Part shown: piece by piece, positions 1-6,044 of the stretch | Layout of the letters: each line of letters begins with the position of its first letter | Numbering within the stretch: position 1 is the first letter of the stretch | Source: Candidatus Roizmanbacteria bacterium CG_4_9_14_0_8_um_filter_34_12 | GTDB taxonomy: Bacteria; Patescibacteriota; Microgenomatia; UBA1406; GWC2-37-13 | Direction: 5' to 3' | Assembly (NCBI GenBank): GCA_002789465.1 | Contig: PFTH01000141.1 | Span: forward strand, 1-12,426 | Length of the DNA: 12,426 nt | Notes under the pieces: generated by a model | The model's database searches: none | The model's input: the letters and a program-made list of their open reading frames with translations, nothing else | Told to the model about the DNA's origin: nothing | Translations under genes and position numbers: made by a program

Positions 1-194
1 ATAATAAAGTTAATAATAAAGATCGAGCCATGAAAATAATTCAAGATATTGAAAAAGAAAAATATCCTTTAGGAATTATTTATCAAAATCAACAGTCTTC
101 GTATCACGAACAATTGCCACAATTAACAAAACAAACGTTAATAAAAAATGAAAAATTTGTTGATTTTAAATTGATAGAGAGAGATTTTATATAA
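1..194 (+). CDS. 2-oxoacid:ferredoxin oxidoreductase, beta subunit (C-terminal end only)
   Basis: The frame is open from the window edge to a TAA at 192-194 and gives about 63 residues. The segment KYPLGIIYQNQQSSYHEQL (83-139) matches the conserved C-terminal part of beta subunits of the pyruvate/2-oxoglutarate:ferredoxin oxidoreductase family, where a 'P-[IL]-G-I-[FIL]-Y' strand is followed by a short tyrosine-containing stretch. The beta subunit binds thiamine pyrophosphate and an Fe-S cluster and works with an alpha subunit to decarboxylate a 2-oxoacid to acyl-CoA while reducing ferredoxin; both sites would lie upstream of this window. An internal ATG at 30 is not the start because the family resemblance begins before it. 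The oxoacid used cannot be told from this tail. An alpha subunit gene is expected just upstream. Confidence 0.72.
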   Translation, partial: NKVNNKDRAMKIIQDIEKEKYPLGIIYQNQQSSYHEQLPQLTKQTLIKNEKFVDFKLIERDFI

Positions 195-262
195 ATTTTA
201 AACAAGTTAGTTGAACGGATATATCAAATTGGAGAATATAAACAACTTAAATCGATTATCAA

Positions 263-291
263 TTGACAGTTAGCAATCAATTTGCTATACT
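263..291 (+). promoter_or_regulatory. lon promoter (sigma-70 type)
   Basis: TTGACA at 263-268 and TATACT at 286-291 are separated by exactly 17 bp, which is a near-consensus vegetative promoter. Transcription should start at about 297-300, only 2-5 nt before the ATG at 302, so the mRNA would be leaderless or nearly so. The same TTGACA supplies the TTG that opens the longest lon frame, so that TTG cannot be the translation start of this transcript. Confidence 0.85.
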
Positions 292-296
292 GCTAA
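270..296 (+). promoter_or_regulatory. CIRCE-like operator (putative HrcA binding site)
   Basis: The left arm TTAGCAATC (270-278) and right arm TACTGCTAA (288-296) frame a 9-nt centre, so the element is 27 nt long, as in the canonical CIRCE (TTAGCACTC-N9-GAGTGCTAA). By my count 15 of the 18 arm positions match. The outer six bases (TTAGCA/TGCTAA) are a perfect inverted repeat. The element covers the promoter spacer, the -10 hexamer and the region just before +1, which is where a repressor would block RNA polymerase. HrcA control of lon is known in some mycoplasmas. HrcA itself is not in this window, so its use here is inferred. Confidence 0.68.
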
Positions 297-301
297 TCAT
301 T

Positions 302-2764
302 ATGATATTATTAGCTGGAGCAATAGAACAACCCGTATATCCTATTATTGCTGTGCGTGATGGAATTGTTTTCCCAAACACGGAAAACGTCTTAGTTTTT
401 GGTAGAAGTAAGAGTATAACGGCAGTTGATATTGCGATGAAGAAAGATAAACGTGTCGTTCTATTAATGCAAAAGAACACAACAAGCGAAGATCCTAGAC
501 CAGAAGATCTACATCAAATTGGAGTGATAGCGGAAATTCAAAAAATTGTACCAGGTGAAAAAGGAGAAGTAAATGCTTTAGTTAAAGGTATCAAAAAAAT
601 TCGGGTGATTCAATTTACAAAGACAGAAAAAGATGGTTATTTGGAAGCGCGTATTGTTGAGGTGATAGATGATGTTCATGAAGATGAAGAGACGCAAGCG
701 ATGATCAAACACATCTCAGGACAGATTAAGAGAGCAATTAATTTTGGTAAATCAGTAGATCTTGTATTCTTAATGAATATTCTTAATTTGAATTCGGCAA
801 ATGATTTTTCATATCAAATTGCAATGGTATTGGATATAAAAGAAACTGAAAGACAGATCCTACTTGAAGAGGTTGTTCTGAAGCCCCGTTTAATTAGAGA
901 AGTTGAATATATCAATCGTGAAGTAAAGATTTTAGAAATTGAACAGAATATATCTTCAAAGACGCAAAAGAAATTTGAAAAAGGAATGAAGGAAAATTTC
1001 TTAAGGGAAAAAATGAAAACAATTGAGGAAGAACTAGGATCAAAAAGTGATAAAAAAGATCTTGATGAATATCAGGAAAAAATAATGAAAGCAAAAATGC
1101 CAAAAGAAGTTCAAGAGAAGACCCTTAAGGAATTAAAACGCTTACAACAAATGTCACAGTTTAATCCAGAAGCTTCTTATGTTCGTACATATTTAGATTG
1201 GCTCGTTGAATTGCCCTGGAGCATATCATCAGAGAATAACATTGATTTAAAAGAGGCGCAAAAAGTGCTTGATGCAGACCACTTTGGATTAAAGAAAATT
1301 AAGGAAAGAATTCTTGAATATCTCGCAGTAATAGAGTTAAAAAGAAAAAATGAAACACGTATTTCTGATGTGGAAAGCGTACGTAATGTTAAAGATGAAA
1401 AGCAAAAAGAAGAAAAAAAAATAATCAAAAAAAAAGAACAACAACCAACGATTTTATGTTTTGTTGGACCACCAGGAGTTGGAAAAACATCATTGGGAAA
1501 ATCAATAGCAAGAGCACTGGGTAGAAAATTTGTTAAGATGTCTCTTGGAGGAATACGTGACGAAGCGGAAATTCGAGGGCATCGAAGAACTTATGTTGGG
1601 GCTTTGCCAGGTCGTATAATCCAAGGAATAAAACAAGCAGGAACAAATAATCCAGTTTTTATGTTGGATGAAATTGACAAGGTTGGGCGTGATTACCGTG
1701 GAGATCCATCGTCTGCTTTGTTGGAAGCATTAGATCCAGAACAAAACAACGCATTCTCAGATCATTATTTGGAGTTGGACTTTGATCTATCCGACGTATT
1801 TTTTATAACCACAGCCAATATTTTAGATACAATTCCAGACGCTTTACTTGATCGTTTGGAAGTAATTCATTTCCCTGGTTATACAGAAGAGGAAAAATTT
1901 AATATTGCCAATAATTATTTAGAATCAAAACAAATTAAGGCTCATAGTTTATCAACTGAAAATGTTCAGATTTCTGATGAAGCACTGCGTTTGATAATCC
2001 GTCGTTATACGCGAGAAGCGGGAGTGCGAGAGCTTGAGCGTCAGATTGCAACAATCTCACGTAAAGTTGCTCGCGAAGTAGTTGAGAATAAATTTACACA
2101 AATTGCAGTTACTCCAAATGATTTGTCAAAGTATTTAGGTCCTTATAAATATTCATCACAGATGATCGAGGAAAAAGATACAATTGGGATTGCTACAGGA
2201 TTAGCTTGGACTCAAGCCGGTGGAGATGTTTTGTTTATTGAAGTAGCAATTATGCCAGGTAAGGGTGGGTTAACTTTAACTGGGCATTTAGGTGACGTGA
2301 TGAAAGAATCATGTCAGGCAGCATTATCTTATATTCGACCGCGTTGGCAACAGTTTGGATTAAATAAAAATTTCTTTAGTAGTATTGATATTCATGTTCA
2401 TGTTCCGGAAGGTGCAGTTCCAAAAGATGGACCGTCAGCTGGTGTGACTATCGCCGTTGCCATGGTTTCGGCATTGACAAAAACTCCGGTACGGCGTGAT
2501 GTTGGTATGACCGGCGAAATTACACTTCGTGGCCGGGTTTTGGAAATTGGAGGCATCAAAGAAAAAACTATTGCAGCACATCGAGCAGGAATTAAAACTG
2601 TTATTATGCCAAAAGAAAATAAAAAAGATTTGGAAGAATTGCCAAAATATGTTCTTGACGATTTAAAATTCATCTATGCCCACCATGCCGACGATGTTTT
2701 AAACGCTGCCTTAGTCACTATGCCGAAGAAAAAAGAAGTTGTTACGAAATCAACAAAGAAATAA
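302..2764 (+). CDS. lon: ATP-dependent protease La (Lon, LonA type)
   Basis: Lon is a cytoplasmic AAA+ serine protease that unfolds and degrades damaged and regulatory proteins. From ATG302 it is 820 residues, close to the roughly 780-820 usual for LonA. The order is: N-terminal substrate-binding domain (about 10-190, opening PVYPIIAVRDGIVFP), coiled helical region (about 195-310), AAA+ module with Walker A GPPGVGKTS (389-397) and Walker B VFMLDEID (452-459), and a C-terminal protease domain. The catalytic Ser712 lies in PKDGPSAG and Lys755 in GGIKEK; their 43-residue spacing equals E. coli S679/K722. I chose ATG302 because the upstream TTG263 is the -35 hexamer and the Lon domain begins after residue 10. 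No Shine-Dalgarno is seen. A Lys/Glu-rich insertion (about 350-382) precedes Walker A. It is probably monocistronic and under HrcA control. Confidence 0.97.
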   Translation: MILLAGAIEQPVYPIIAVRDGIVFPNTENVLVFGRSKSITAVDIAMKKDKRVVLLMQKNTTSEDPRPEDLHQIGVIAEIQKIVPGEKGEVNALVKGIKKIRVIQFTKTEKDGYLEARIVEVIDDVHEDEETQAMIKHISGQIKRAINFGKSVDLVFLMNILNLNSANDFSYQIAMVLDIKETERQILLEEVVLKPRLIREVEYINREVKILEIEQNISSKTQKKFEKGMKENFLREKMKTIEEELGSKSDKKDLDEYQEKIMKAKMPKEVQEKTLKELKRLQQMSQFNPEASYVRTYLDWLVELPWSISSENNIDLKEAQKVLDADHFGLKKIKERILEYLAVIELKRKNETRISDVESVRNVKDEKQKEEKKIIKKKEQQPTILCFVGPPGVGKTSLGKSIARALGRKFVKMSLGGIRDEAEIRGHRRTYVGALPGRIIQGIKQAGTNNPVFMLDEIDKVGRDYRGDPSSALLEALDPEQNNAFSDHYLELDFDLSDVFFITTANILDTIPDALLDRLEVIHFPGYTEEEKFNIANNYLESKQIKAHSLSTENVQISDEALRLIIRRYTREAGVRELERQIATISRKVAREVVENKFTQIAVTPNDLSKYLGPYKYSSQMIEEKDTIGIATGLAWTQAGGDVLFIEVAIMPGKGGLTLTGHLGDVMKESCQAALSYIRPRWQQFGLNKNFFSSIDIHVHVPEGAVPKDGPSAGVTIAVAMVSALTKTPVRRDVGMTGEITLRGRVLEIGGIKEKTIAAHRAGIKTVIMPKENKKDLEELPKYVLDDLKFIYAHHADDVLNAALVTMPKKKEVVTKSTKK

Positions 2765-2924
2765 TTGCTTATTATCTTTTCAATTGTTCTCTAAATCTTA
2801 CTTCAAGTCTTTTCAGTGCTATTCCTTTCGATTTCTCTCAGGGTAAACGCACACGACCTGAAGAGCGATTTTAGGAGGATATGAGAGTCGCTAATTCCTC
2901 ATTCTTCGGAAACGGATTCTAATG
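2765..2924. other. Intergenic block of unknown origin between lon and the tRNA unit
   Basis: No gene is supported here. From about 2826 the sequence becomes visibly GC-richer than its surroundings. It contains a stretch reading CTCTCAGGGTAAACGC, an AGGAGG (2874-2879) just 2 nt before an ATG that opens only 13 codons, and a weak 5-bp AGCGA/TCGCT pairing (2867-2871 with 2887-2891). One + frame is open from about 2826 to a TAG and again to a TAA at about 2920, so it could be a degraded small gene or a piece of a dispersed intergenic repeat. No U-tract terminator for lon is visible. Confidence 0.35.
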
Positions 2925-2981
2925 TCGGAGTGCCGGGACTTGAACTCGGGACCTTACGCTCCTTTACACTTGAAAAATCTG

Positions 2982-3055
2982 TCGGGACGGCGAGACTTGA
3001 ACTCGCGACCTTACGCTCCCAAAGCGTACGTTCTAGCCATCTGAACTACGTCCCG
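2982..3055 (-). tRNA. tRNA-Pro(UGG)
   Basis: The reverse strand folds into a full 74-nt cloverleaf: acceptor CGGGACG/CGTCCCG, D-arm GTTC-AGATGGCTA-GAAC, anticodon arm TACGC-TTTGGGA-GCGTA with anticodon TGG, variable loop AGGTC, T-arm GCGAG-TTCAAGT-CTCGC, and discriminator A. All stems are perfectly paired. The 3' CCA is not encoded and must be added after transcription. A UGG anticodon with wobble modification can read all four proline codons, so this copy could be the only proline tRNA needed. It lies inside the anticodon loop of the decayed tRNA-Pro-like gene and must be processed out of that longer transcript. Confidence 0.95.
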
Positions 3056-3089
3056 ACGAATTTTTCAATGTGCAAAATGTACGTTCTAG

Positions 3090-3125
3090 TACTGTAAATT
3101 TCAATTTAAAAATTTACAGTATAAA
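3090..3125 (-). repeat. Palindromic insertion in the D-loop of the decayed tRNA
   Basis: Compared with the intact tRNA-Pro, 36 nt separate the D-loop GG from CTAGAAC. Within it, TACTGTAAATTT (3090-3101) and AAATTTACAGTA (3110-3121) are perfect 12-bp inverted arms around an 8-nt centre. It looks like a tiny palindromic mobile element or a replication-slippage product. Confidence 0.75.
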
Positions 3126-3177
3126 CCATCTGAACTACACTTCGTATTTTAACTGATTATTAAACAAATGCATTTAC

Positions 3178-3186
3178 ATTATAACA
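3178..3186 (-). promoter_or_regulatory. Promoter of the tRNA unit (extended -10)
   Basis: On the reverse strand TGT precedes a perfect TATAAT, i.e. the TGnTATAAT extended -10 motif. There is no good -35 hexamer at 16-18 bp, which an extended -10 can tolerate. Predicted +1 is near 3171, about 27 nt before the 5' end of the decayed tRNA, so both tRNAs would be on one transcript. Confidence 0.6.
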
Positions 3187-3209
3187 GTCTCTTAGTGATA
3201 ATGAAGCGT

Positions 3210-3243
3210 AACGTTGATTACGTCGATCGTTTTTTATTTTTTT
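3210..3243 (+). terminator. Possible rho-independent terminator
   Basis: AACGTTGA (3210-3217) can pair with TCGA (3223-3226) and CGTT (3228-3231) around a 5-nt loop, with one bulged T and one G-U pair, followed by TTTTATTTTTTTATT. It could end read-through from lon, 450 bp upstream. A competing CGTAA/TTACG hairpin overlaps it, and the stem is weak. Confidence 0.3.
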
Positions 3244-3274
3244 ATTAAAATATAACTATTAATCATATAAGACT

Positions 3275-3788
3275 ATGATTTTAAAAAAATCTATAAAAAG
3301 AAAAATCGGAAACTAAATCGTTTACAAAATTACGATTATTCATAAAAAGGTAGTTATTATGTGACAATCTGCATTAAAAACAGAGAAAAATATTAGGTGA
3401 AATTGAACGCGATGAATTAATATTGAATCAATACGGGAAAATCGTGAAAAATTATTGGTTAGAAATTCCGAATCATTATAAAAACGTTCAATTAGACGAA
3501 TTTATTATTATGCCAAATTATATCCATGGAATTATTACAATTAATAATAATGTAGGGACAGAACAATGTTCTGTCCCTACAATGAAACATTACGGATTAT
3601 TGTCAAAAATAATTAAATCGTTTAAAGAAATGTCTGTAAAATCAATTAAAAAAGGATTTAATAAACATGATTTTGCATGGCAACGTTCGTTTTATGATAG
3701 TGTAATTCGAACGGAAGAATCTTTGATTAAAATTCGTAGATATATAATAGACAATCCTAAGACGTGGGATTTAGACCGAAATAATTAG
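3275..3788 (+). pseudogene. IS200/REP-associated Y1 (HUH) transposase, broken
   Basis: Intact relatives are about 170-190 residue single-strand transposases that cut DNA with a tyrosine. Reading across frames, the expected family order is present: NRLQNYDYS, KGSYYVTICIKNREKY, LGEIERDELILNQYGKIVKNYW, IIMPNYIHGII, SKIIKSFKEMSVKSI, and WQRSFYDSVIRTEESLIKIRRYI. A TAA at 3343-3345 stands where a Gln (CAA) is expected. A frameshift consistent with one lost T lies at about 3391-3395, where the frame ends in TAG while GEIERDEL continues in the next frame. The HUH motif is Tyr-Ile-His instead of His-Ile-His. The longest open piece starts only at TTG 3423. The N-terminal start near 3275 is uncertain, and a further frameshift at about 3300 is possible. 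The 3' end overlaps the stop codon of the convergent FemAB-like gene by 4 nt. Confidence 0.85.
3551..3581. repeat. Perfect 31-nt palindrome inside the transposase frame
   Basis: TGTAGGGACAGAACA (3551-3565) and its exact reverse complement (3567-3581) flank a single A. It is in frame and encodes about ten residues (NVGTEQCSVP) just after the HUH motif, at a point where relatives vary in length. Its arms are GC-richer than the surrounding gene. It may be a REP-type hairpin that landed in, or is recognised by, the transposase. Confidence 0.85.
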
Positions 3789-4789
3789 AATAATCGTTTA
3801 AAAAATAGATAGATATTTCGCAGATAATAACCAAAATTATATAATCGATATAAAAATGGATTTATTACTAAATCATAACTTCCAACCAATTCTGTAAACT
3901 TTGTCCCATAACCCTCTTTGAACCTTGTAAAACCAGCCCAAGGATGGCTTTGGTCATATTCTGGTGGCAATGATCCCCACATATCAAAAGTTTTTGCTCC
4001 GAGTCTTTTCCCCAGTTTAATTGCTTCCCACATTAATAAATTTGCAGCCATCAAGTTACGGTGTTGTTCTGAAGAACCTCCGTAAACATAATAAAATTTA
4101 TCTTTAAAATACCAAAGTTGGTAAACAACCAAAGGTTGATTTTGATAATAGGCAATTAATATATGGCTAATACTGTTTTTTATGTTATTCCAAACGATTT
4201 GGTGATAGTTTGTTGTATGCCCATAATATTTTTGTCGTTTGCACGTTGCGAAATATAAATCATTAAAAATTTGAAAACCTTTATCATTGTTTTCTTCTTT
4301 AACAACCACCCTTTTTTTTTGAGCCAAACGAATATTGTAGCGTGTTTTTGGTTTTAAGTTTTTCAATAAATCTTCCTCACTTTGAGTTATATCTAATACT
4401 TGTGTCCAGTCTGGAAACAGCGGATTACTAGATTTAACTAACTTTTTATTTTTAACTTGAACTTTTAACTTTTGACTTTTGACTTTTGACTTTTCTTCGT
4501 ACGGTTCAATTTTAATAAAAATGAGTTTATTCTTTTTTCCATATTCTTTGAGATACTCAATTATTTCTTTTGTTGGTATCACGGAACGGGGGAGATATCC
4601 AATTTTCCAAGGAGTGTGGGGGATAGGATGAATTGTTAACTGAAAGTTGTCTTTATTGTCAGTGATTCGCAAAACCTCAATTCCCATTACCTGACGCGCT
4701 TTACCCCATTGCCAAGATTGCATTGGGTGATAAACAAAATCATTGTAAGACTTTTTTTCAAGATTATTGTAGATTATTTTGATATGCAT
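3785..4789 (-). CDS. FemA/FemB-family aminoacyltransferase-like protein
   Basis: FemAB/FemX proteins have two GNAT-like domains and add amino acids from aminoacyl-tRNA to the peptide of lipid II, building peptidoglycan cross-bridges. This 334-residue protein has the N-terminal acceptor-type segment with MQSWQWGKAR (23-32) and GYLPRSVIP (64-72), the core LLKNLKPKTRYNIRLAQKK (141-159), YGGSSEQHRNLMAANLLMWEAI (236-257) and the late FKEGYG (290-295) typical of the family. No signal peptide or membrane segment is evident, so it should act in the cytoplasm. It is the last gene of the glycan cluster and overlaps the preceding GT4 gene by 26 nt. No Shine-Dalgarno precedes its ATG. Residues about 98-116 are a Lys/Val/Gln heptad encoded by a DNA tandem repeat, an apparent insertion. 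Amino acid and acceptor are unknown; family members in other bacteria can also act on non-peptidoglycan targets. Confidence 0.85.
   Translation of the reverse strand: MHIKIIYNNLEKKSYNDFVYHPMQSWQWGKARQVMGIEVLRITDNKDNFQLTIHPIPHTPWKIGYLPRSVIPTKEIIEYLKEYGKKNKLIFIKIEPYEEKSKVKSQKLKVQVKNKKLVKSSNPLFPDWTQVLDITQSEEDLLKNLKPKTRYNIRLAQKKRVVVKEENNDKGFQIFNDLYFATCKRQKYYGHTTNYHQIVWNNIKNSISHILIAYYQNQPLVVYQLWYFKDKFYYVYGGSSEQHRNLMAANLLMWEAIKLGKRLGAKTFDMWGSLPPEYDQSHPWAGFTRFKEGYGTKFTELVGSYDLVINPFLYRLYNFGYYLRNIYLFFKRLF
4460..4494. repeat. Heptanucleotide tandem repeat inside the FemAB-like gene
   Basis: Five perfect 7-nt units follow each other on the + strand: AACTTTT twice, then GACTTTT three times. They continue as degenerate copies down to about 4440. 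On the coding strand they read AAAAGTC/AAAAGTT and give an in-frame Lys-rich stretch (KSKVKSQKLKV) between two conserved parts of the protein. The same unit recurs in the GT2 gene at 12023-12063. Confidence 0.85.
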
Positions 4790-5876
4790 TTTTAATTATT
4801 TCTAATGTTTGAGTTCCACAACGGCTCCAGGAAAATTCACGTATTCGAAGTTTCTCTTTTTGAATTAATTCAGAACATTGTTGTTGATTAGTAAGTAATT
4901 GTTGGATTTTTTCCACAAGATCGTCAATATTGTTAGGGTCAAAATATAGACAAGCATTTCCGCCAATCTCAGGTAAACTGGCTGAAAATGAAGAGATAAC
5001 AGGGCAAGAAAAACTCATTGCTTCTAAAATTGGCAGACCAAATCCTTCATACAAAGATGGTAAAATCAAACAACGGGCATTTTGATATAAATAAGCCAAC
5101 TGTTGGTCTGTAACAAATCCGGTGAAATATACACAGTCTTCGAGTCCCAATTCTTCCACCAACGTAAAAATTTCATTAAATAACCATCCTTTTTTACCGG
5201 CGATTATTAATTCCAAATCAGGAATAGTCTTTTTTACAACATTAAATGCTTTGATTAAAGTTATAACATTTTTTCTTGGTTGGAGCGTTCCAACATAAAG
5301 TAAGAATGGTTTGTTTGTAACTGATAATTTCGCAGTATTTTTAAGAAAGGGGAAAGAATGTTTTTTTTCATAACCGTTATAGATAACCTGAACTTTGGAG
5401 TCGTTTAAACTATAAAATTTATGAAGGTCTTTTTTAGTAGTTTTAGAAACAGCAATAATTTGTTTTGCTTTTGTAACCGATGTTTTTGTCCAATTCTGTA
5501 GTTTATAAAGATCTTTTTTTAGGAATTCGTTTGGATAATAATAATAAGCTAGATCATGGATTGTAACCACGATTGGGACTGGGCAAAAAGATGGGGAATA
5601 GTGAGCGGGTGCAAAAAAAATGTTTATATTTCGATTGAAAAATAAATGCAAGGGAAGAAAAAAACGAATCCAAAAATGTGAACCTCTTACTATTTTATAT
5701 TTAAAATATTTATTTTCTACCGGTAGGTCAGTGTTTGGACTTTCACGTAAATAAACAATAAATTGTGTATTTTTGTCCGATGTTCTTTTAAAATACTCCA
5801 ATAATTTTAACGTATAAACCGATACGCCGACTCTTTCATTGACATTTGCTTCGTTGCCATCAACACCAATAATCAT
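4764..5876 (-). CDS. Glycosyltransferase family 4 (GT-B fold)
   Basis: The enzyme should transfer a sugar from a nucleotide-sugar donor with retention of configuration, in the cytoplasm or at the inner membrane face. It is 370 residues, normal for GT4. The N-terminal acceptor domain opens with MIIGVDGNEANVNERVGVSVY, has VTIHDLAYY (104-112) and AVSKTTKKDL (142-151). The C-terminal donor domain has LLYVGTLQPRKN (192-203), LIIAGKKGW (223-231) and the E-x7-E motif YEGFGLPILEAM (Glu277, Glu285). ATG 5876 is the natural start because the first strand begins there. A TATGAT 7 nt before the ATG may be its own -10. It follows the repeat-containing gap and overlaps the FemAB-like gene by 26 nt. Sequence resembles mannosyltransferase-like GT4 enzymes, but the sugar cannot be assigned. 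Confidence 0.92.
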   Translation of the reverse strand: MIIGVDGNEANVNERVGVSVYTLKLLEYFKRTSDKNTQFIVYLRESPNTDLPVENKYFKYKIVRGSHFWIRFFLPLHLFFNRNINIFFAPAHYSPSFCPVPIVVTIHDLAYYYYPNEFLKKDLYKLQNWTKTSVTKAKQIIAVSKTTKKDLHKFYSLNDSKVQVIYNGYEKKHSFPFLKNTAKLSVTNKPFLLYVGTLQPRKNVITLIKAFNVVKKTIPDLELIIAGKKGWLFNEIFTLVEELGLEDCVYFTGFVTDQQLAYLYQNARCLILPSLYEGFGLPILEAMSFSCPVISSFSASLPEIGGNACLYFDPNNIDDLVEKIQQLLTNQQQCSELIQKEKLRIREFSWSRCGTQTLEIIKNAYQNNLQ

Positions 5877-5883
5877 GTATCAA

Positions 5884-5889
5884 ATCATA
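5884..5889 (-). promoter_or_regulatory. Possible -10 element before the third GT4 gene
   Basis: TATGAT on the reverse strand lies 7 nt upstream of ATG 5876, the same geometry as the stronger promoters in this window. The best -35 (TTGAAT) is at a poor 19-bp spacing. It would restart transcription after the repeat-filled gap. Confidence 0.3.
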
Positions 5890-5941
5890 ACTTGTAATGA
5901 GTAACAATATTCAATTAAAATACGATTAATTTATATTATAA

Positions 5942-5970
5942 GTCATTCCCATGTAGATGGGAATCTAGAC
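5942..5970 (-). repeat. Palindromic intergenic repeat, copy A
   Basis: In the reverse orientation it reads GTCTAG, ATTCCCAT, CTAC, ATGGGAAT, GAC: an 8-bp perfect stem with a 4-nt loop. It is inverted relative to copies B and C. It belongs to the family with conserved ends CTrGAT and ATGAC. Confidence 0.8.
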
Positions 5971-5985
5971 ATAATATACATTATA

Positions 5986-6013
5986 TAGATCCTGTGTTAA
6001 AGCACGGGATGAC
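5986..6013 (+). repeat. Palindromic intergenic repeat, copy B
   Basis: It reads TAG, ATCCTGTG, TTAAAG, CACGGGAT, GAC. The stem is 8 bp with one T-G wobble and a 6-nt loop. It is more diverged, but the outer GAT/ATGAC ends match copies A and C. Confidence 0.7.
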
Positions 6014-6044
6014 AAACAATTAGTAAAAATGTTTGTTAATTATA

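Larger units (their letters stand above)
2925..3144 (-). pseudogene. tRNA-Pro-like gene, decayed and interrupted by an intact tRNA-Pro
   Basis: The two ends form one tRNA when the interior is removed. The 5' part (3144 downwards) has acceptor strand CGAAGTG, TA, and a D-arm GTTC...GAAC. The 3' part (2962 down to 2925) has GCGTA, AGGTC, the T-arm CCGAG-TTCAAGT-CCCGG and acceptor strand CACTCCG plus discriminator A. The acceptor pairs at 6 of 7 positions, with an A-C mismatch at the third. The T-stem and anticodon stem each have one A-C mismatch, and all lesions look like C-to-T/G-to-A transitions. The D-loop holds a 36-nt palindromic insertion (3090-3125), and the anticodon loop holds a stem-flanked tRNA-Pro(UGG). 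Acceptor and arms resemble a proline isoacceptor; the original anticodon is not recoverable with certainty. It is probably non-functional as a tRNA, but its promoter is intact. Confidence 0.7.

Noticed and set aside
277..480. Minus-strand open frame opposite the start of lon
   Set aside because: It lies wholly antisense to the well-conserved Lon N-terminal domain, has no promoter or start context, and its protein matches no recognisable pattern. The same applies to minus-strand frames at 912-1103, 1177-1428 and 2398-2673, and to 9421-9603 in another frame of the PMT-like gene.
2881..2922. Short + ORF of 13 codons preceded by AGGAGG
   Set aside because: The AGGAGG is only 2 nt from the ATG, too close for normal use, and the peptide has no recognisable feature.
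2925..3144. Group I intron or archaeal-type (bulge-helix-bulge) intron in the host tRNA
   Set aside because: The interruption is too short for a group I intron apart from the tRNA it contains, no conserved core elements are seen, and a bulge-helix-bulge splice site with two 3-nt bulges is not formed; bacteria also lack that splicing system.
4440..4494. CRISPR-like array
   Set aside because: The units are 7-nt tandem repeats without spacers and are in frame within a gene.
6012..6036. Inverted repeat ACAAACA/TGTTTGT between palindrome copies B and C
   Set aside because: The stem is only 7 bp and AT-rich with an 11-nt loop, which is easily found by chance in sequence of this composition.
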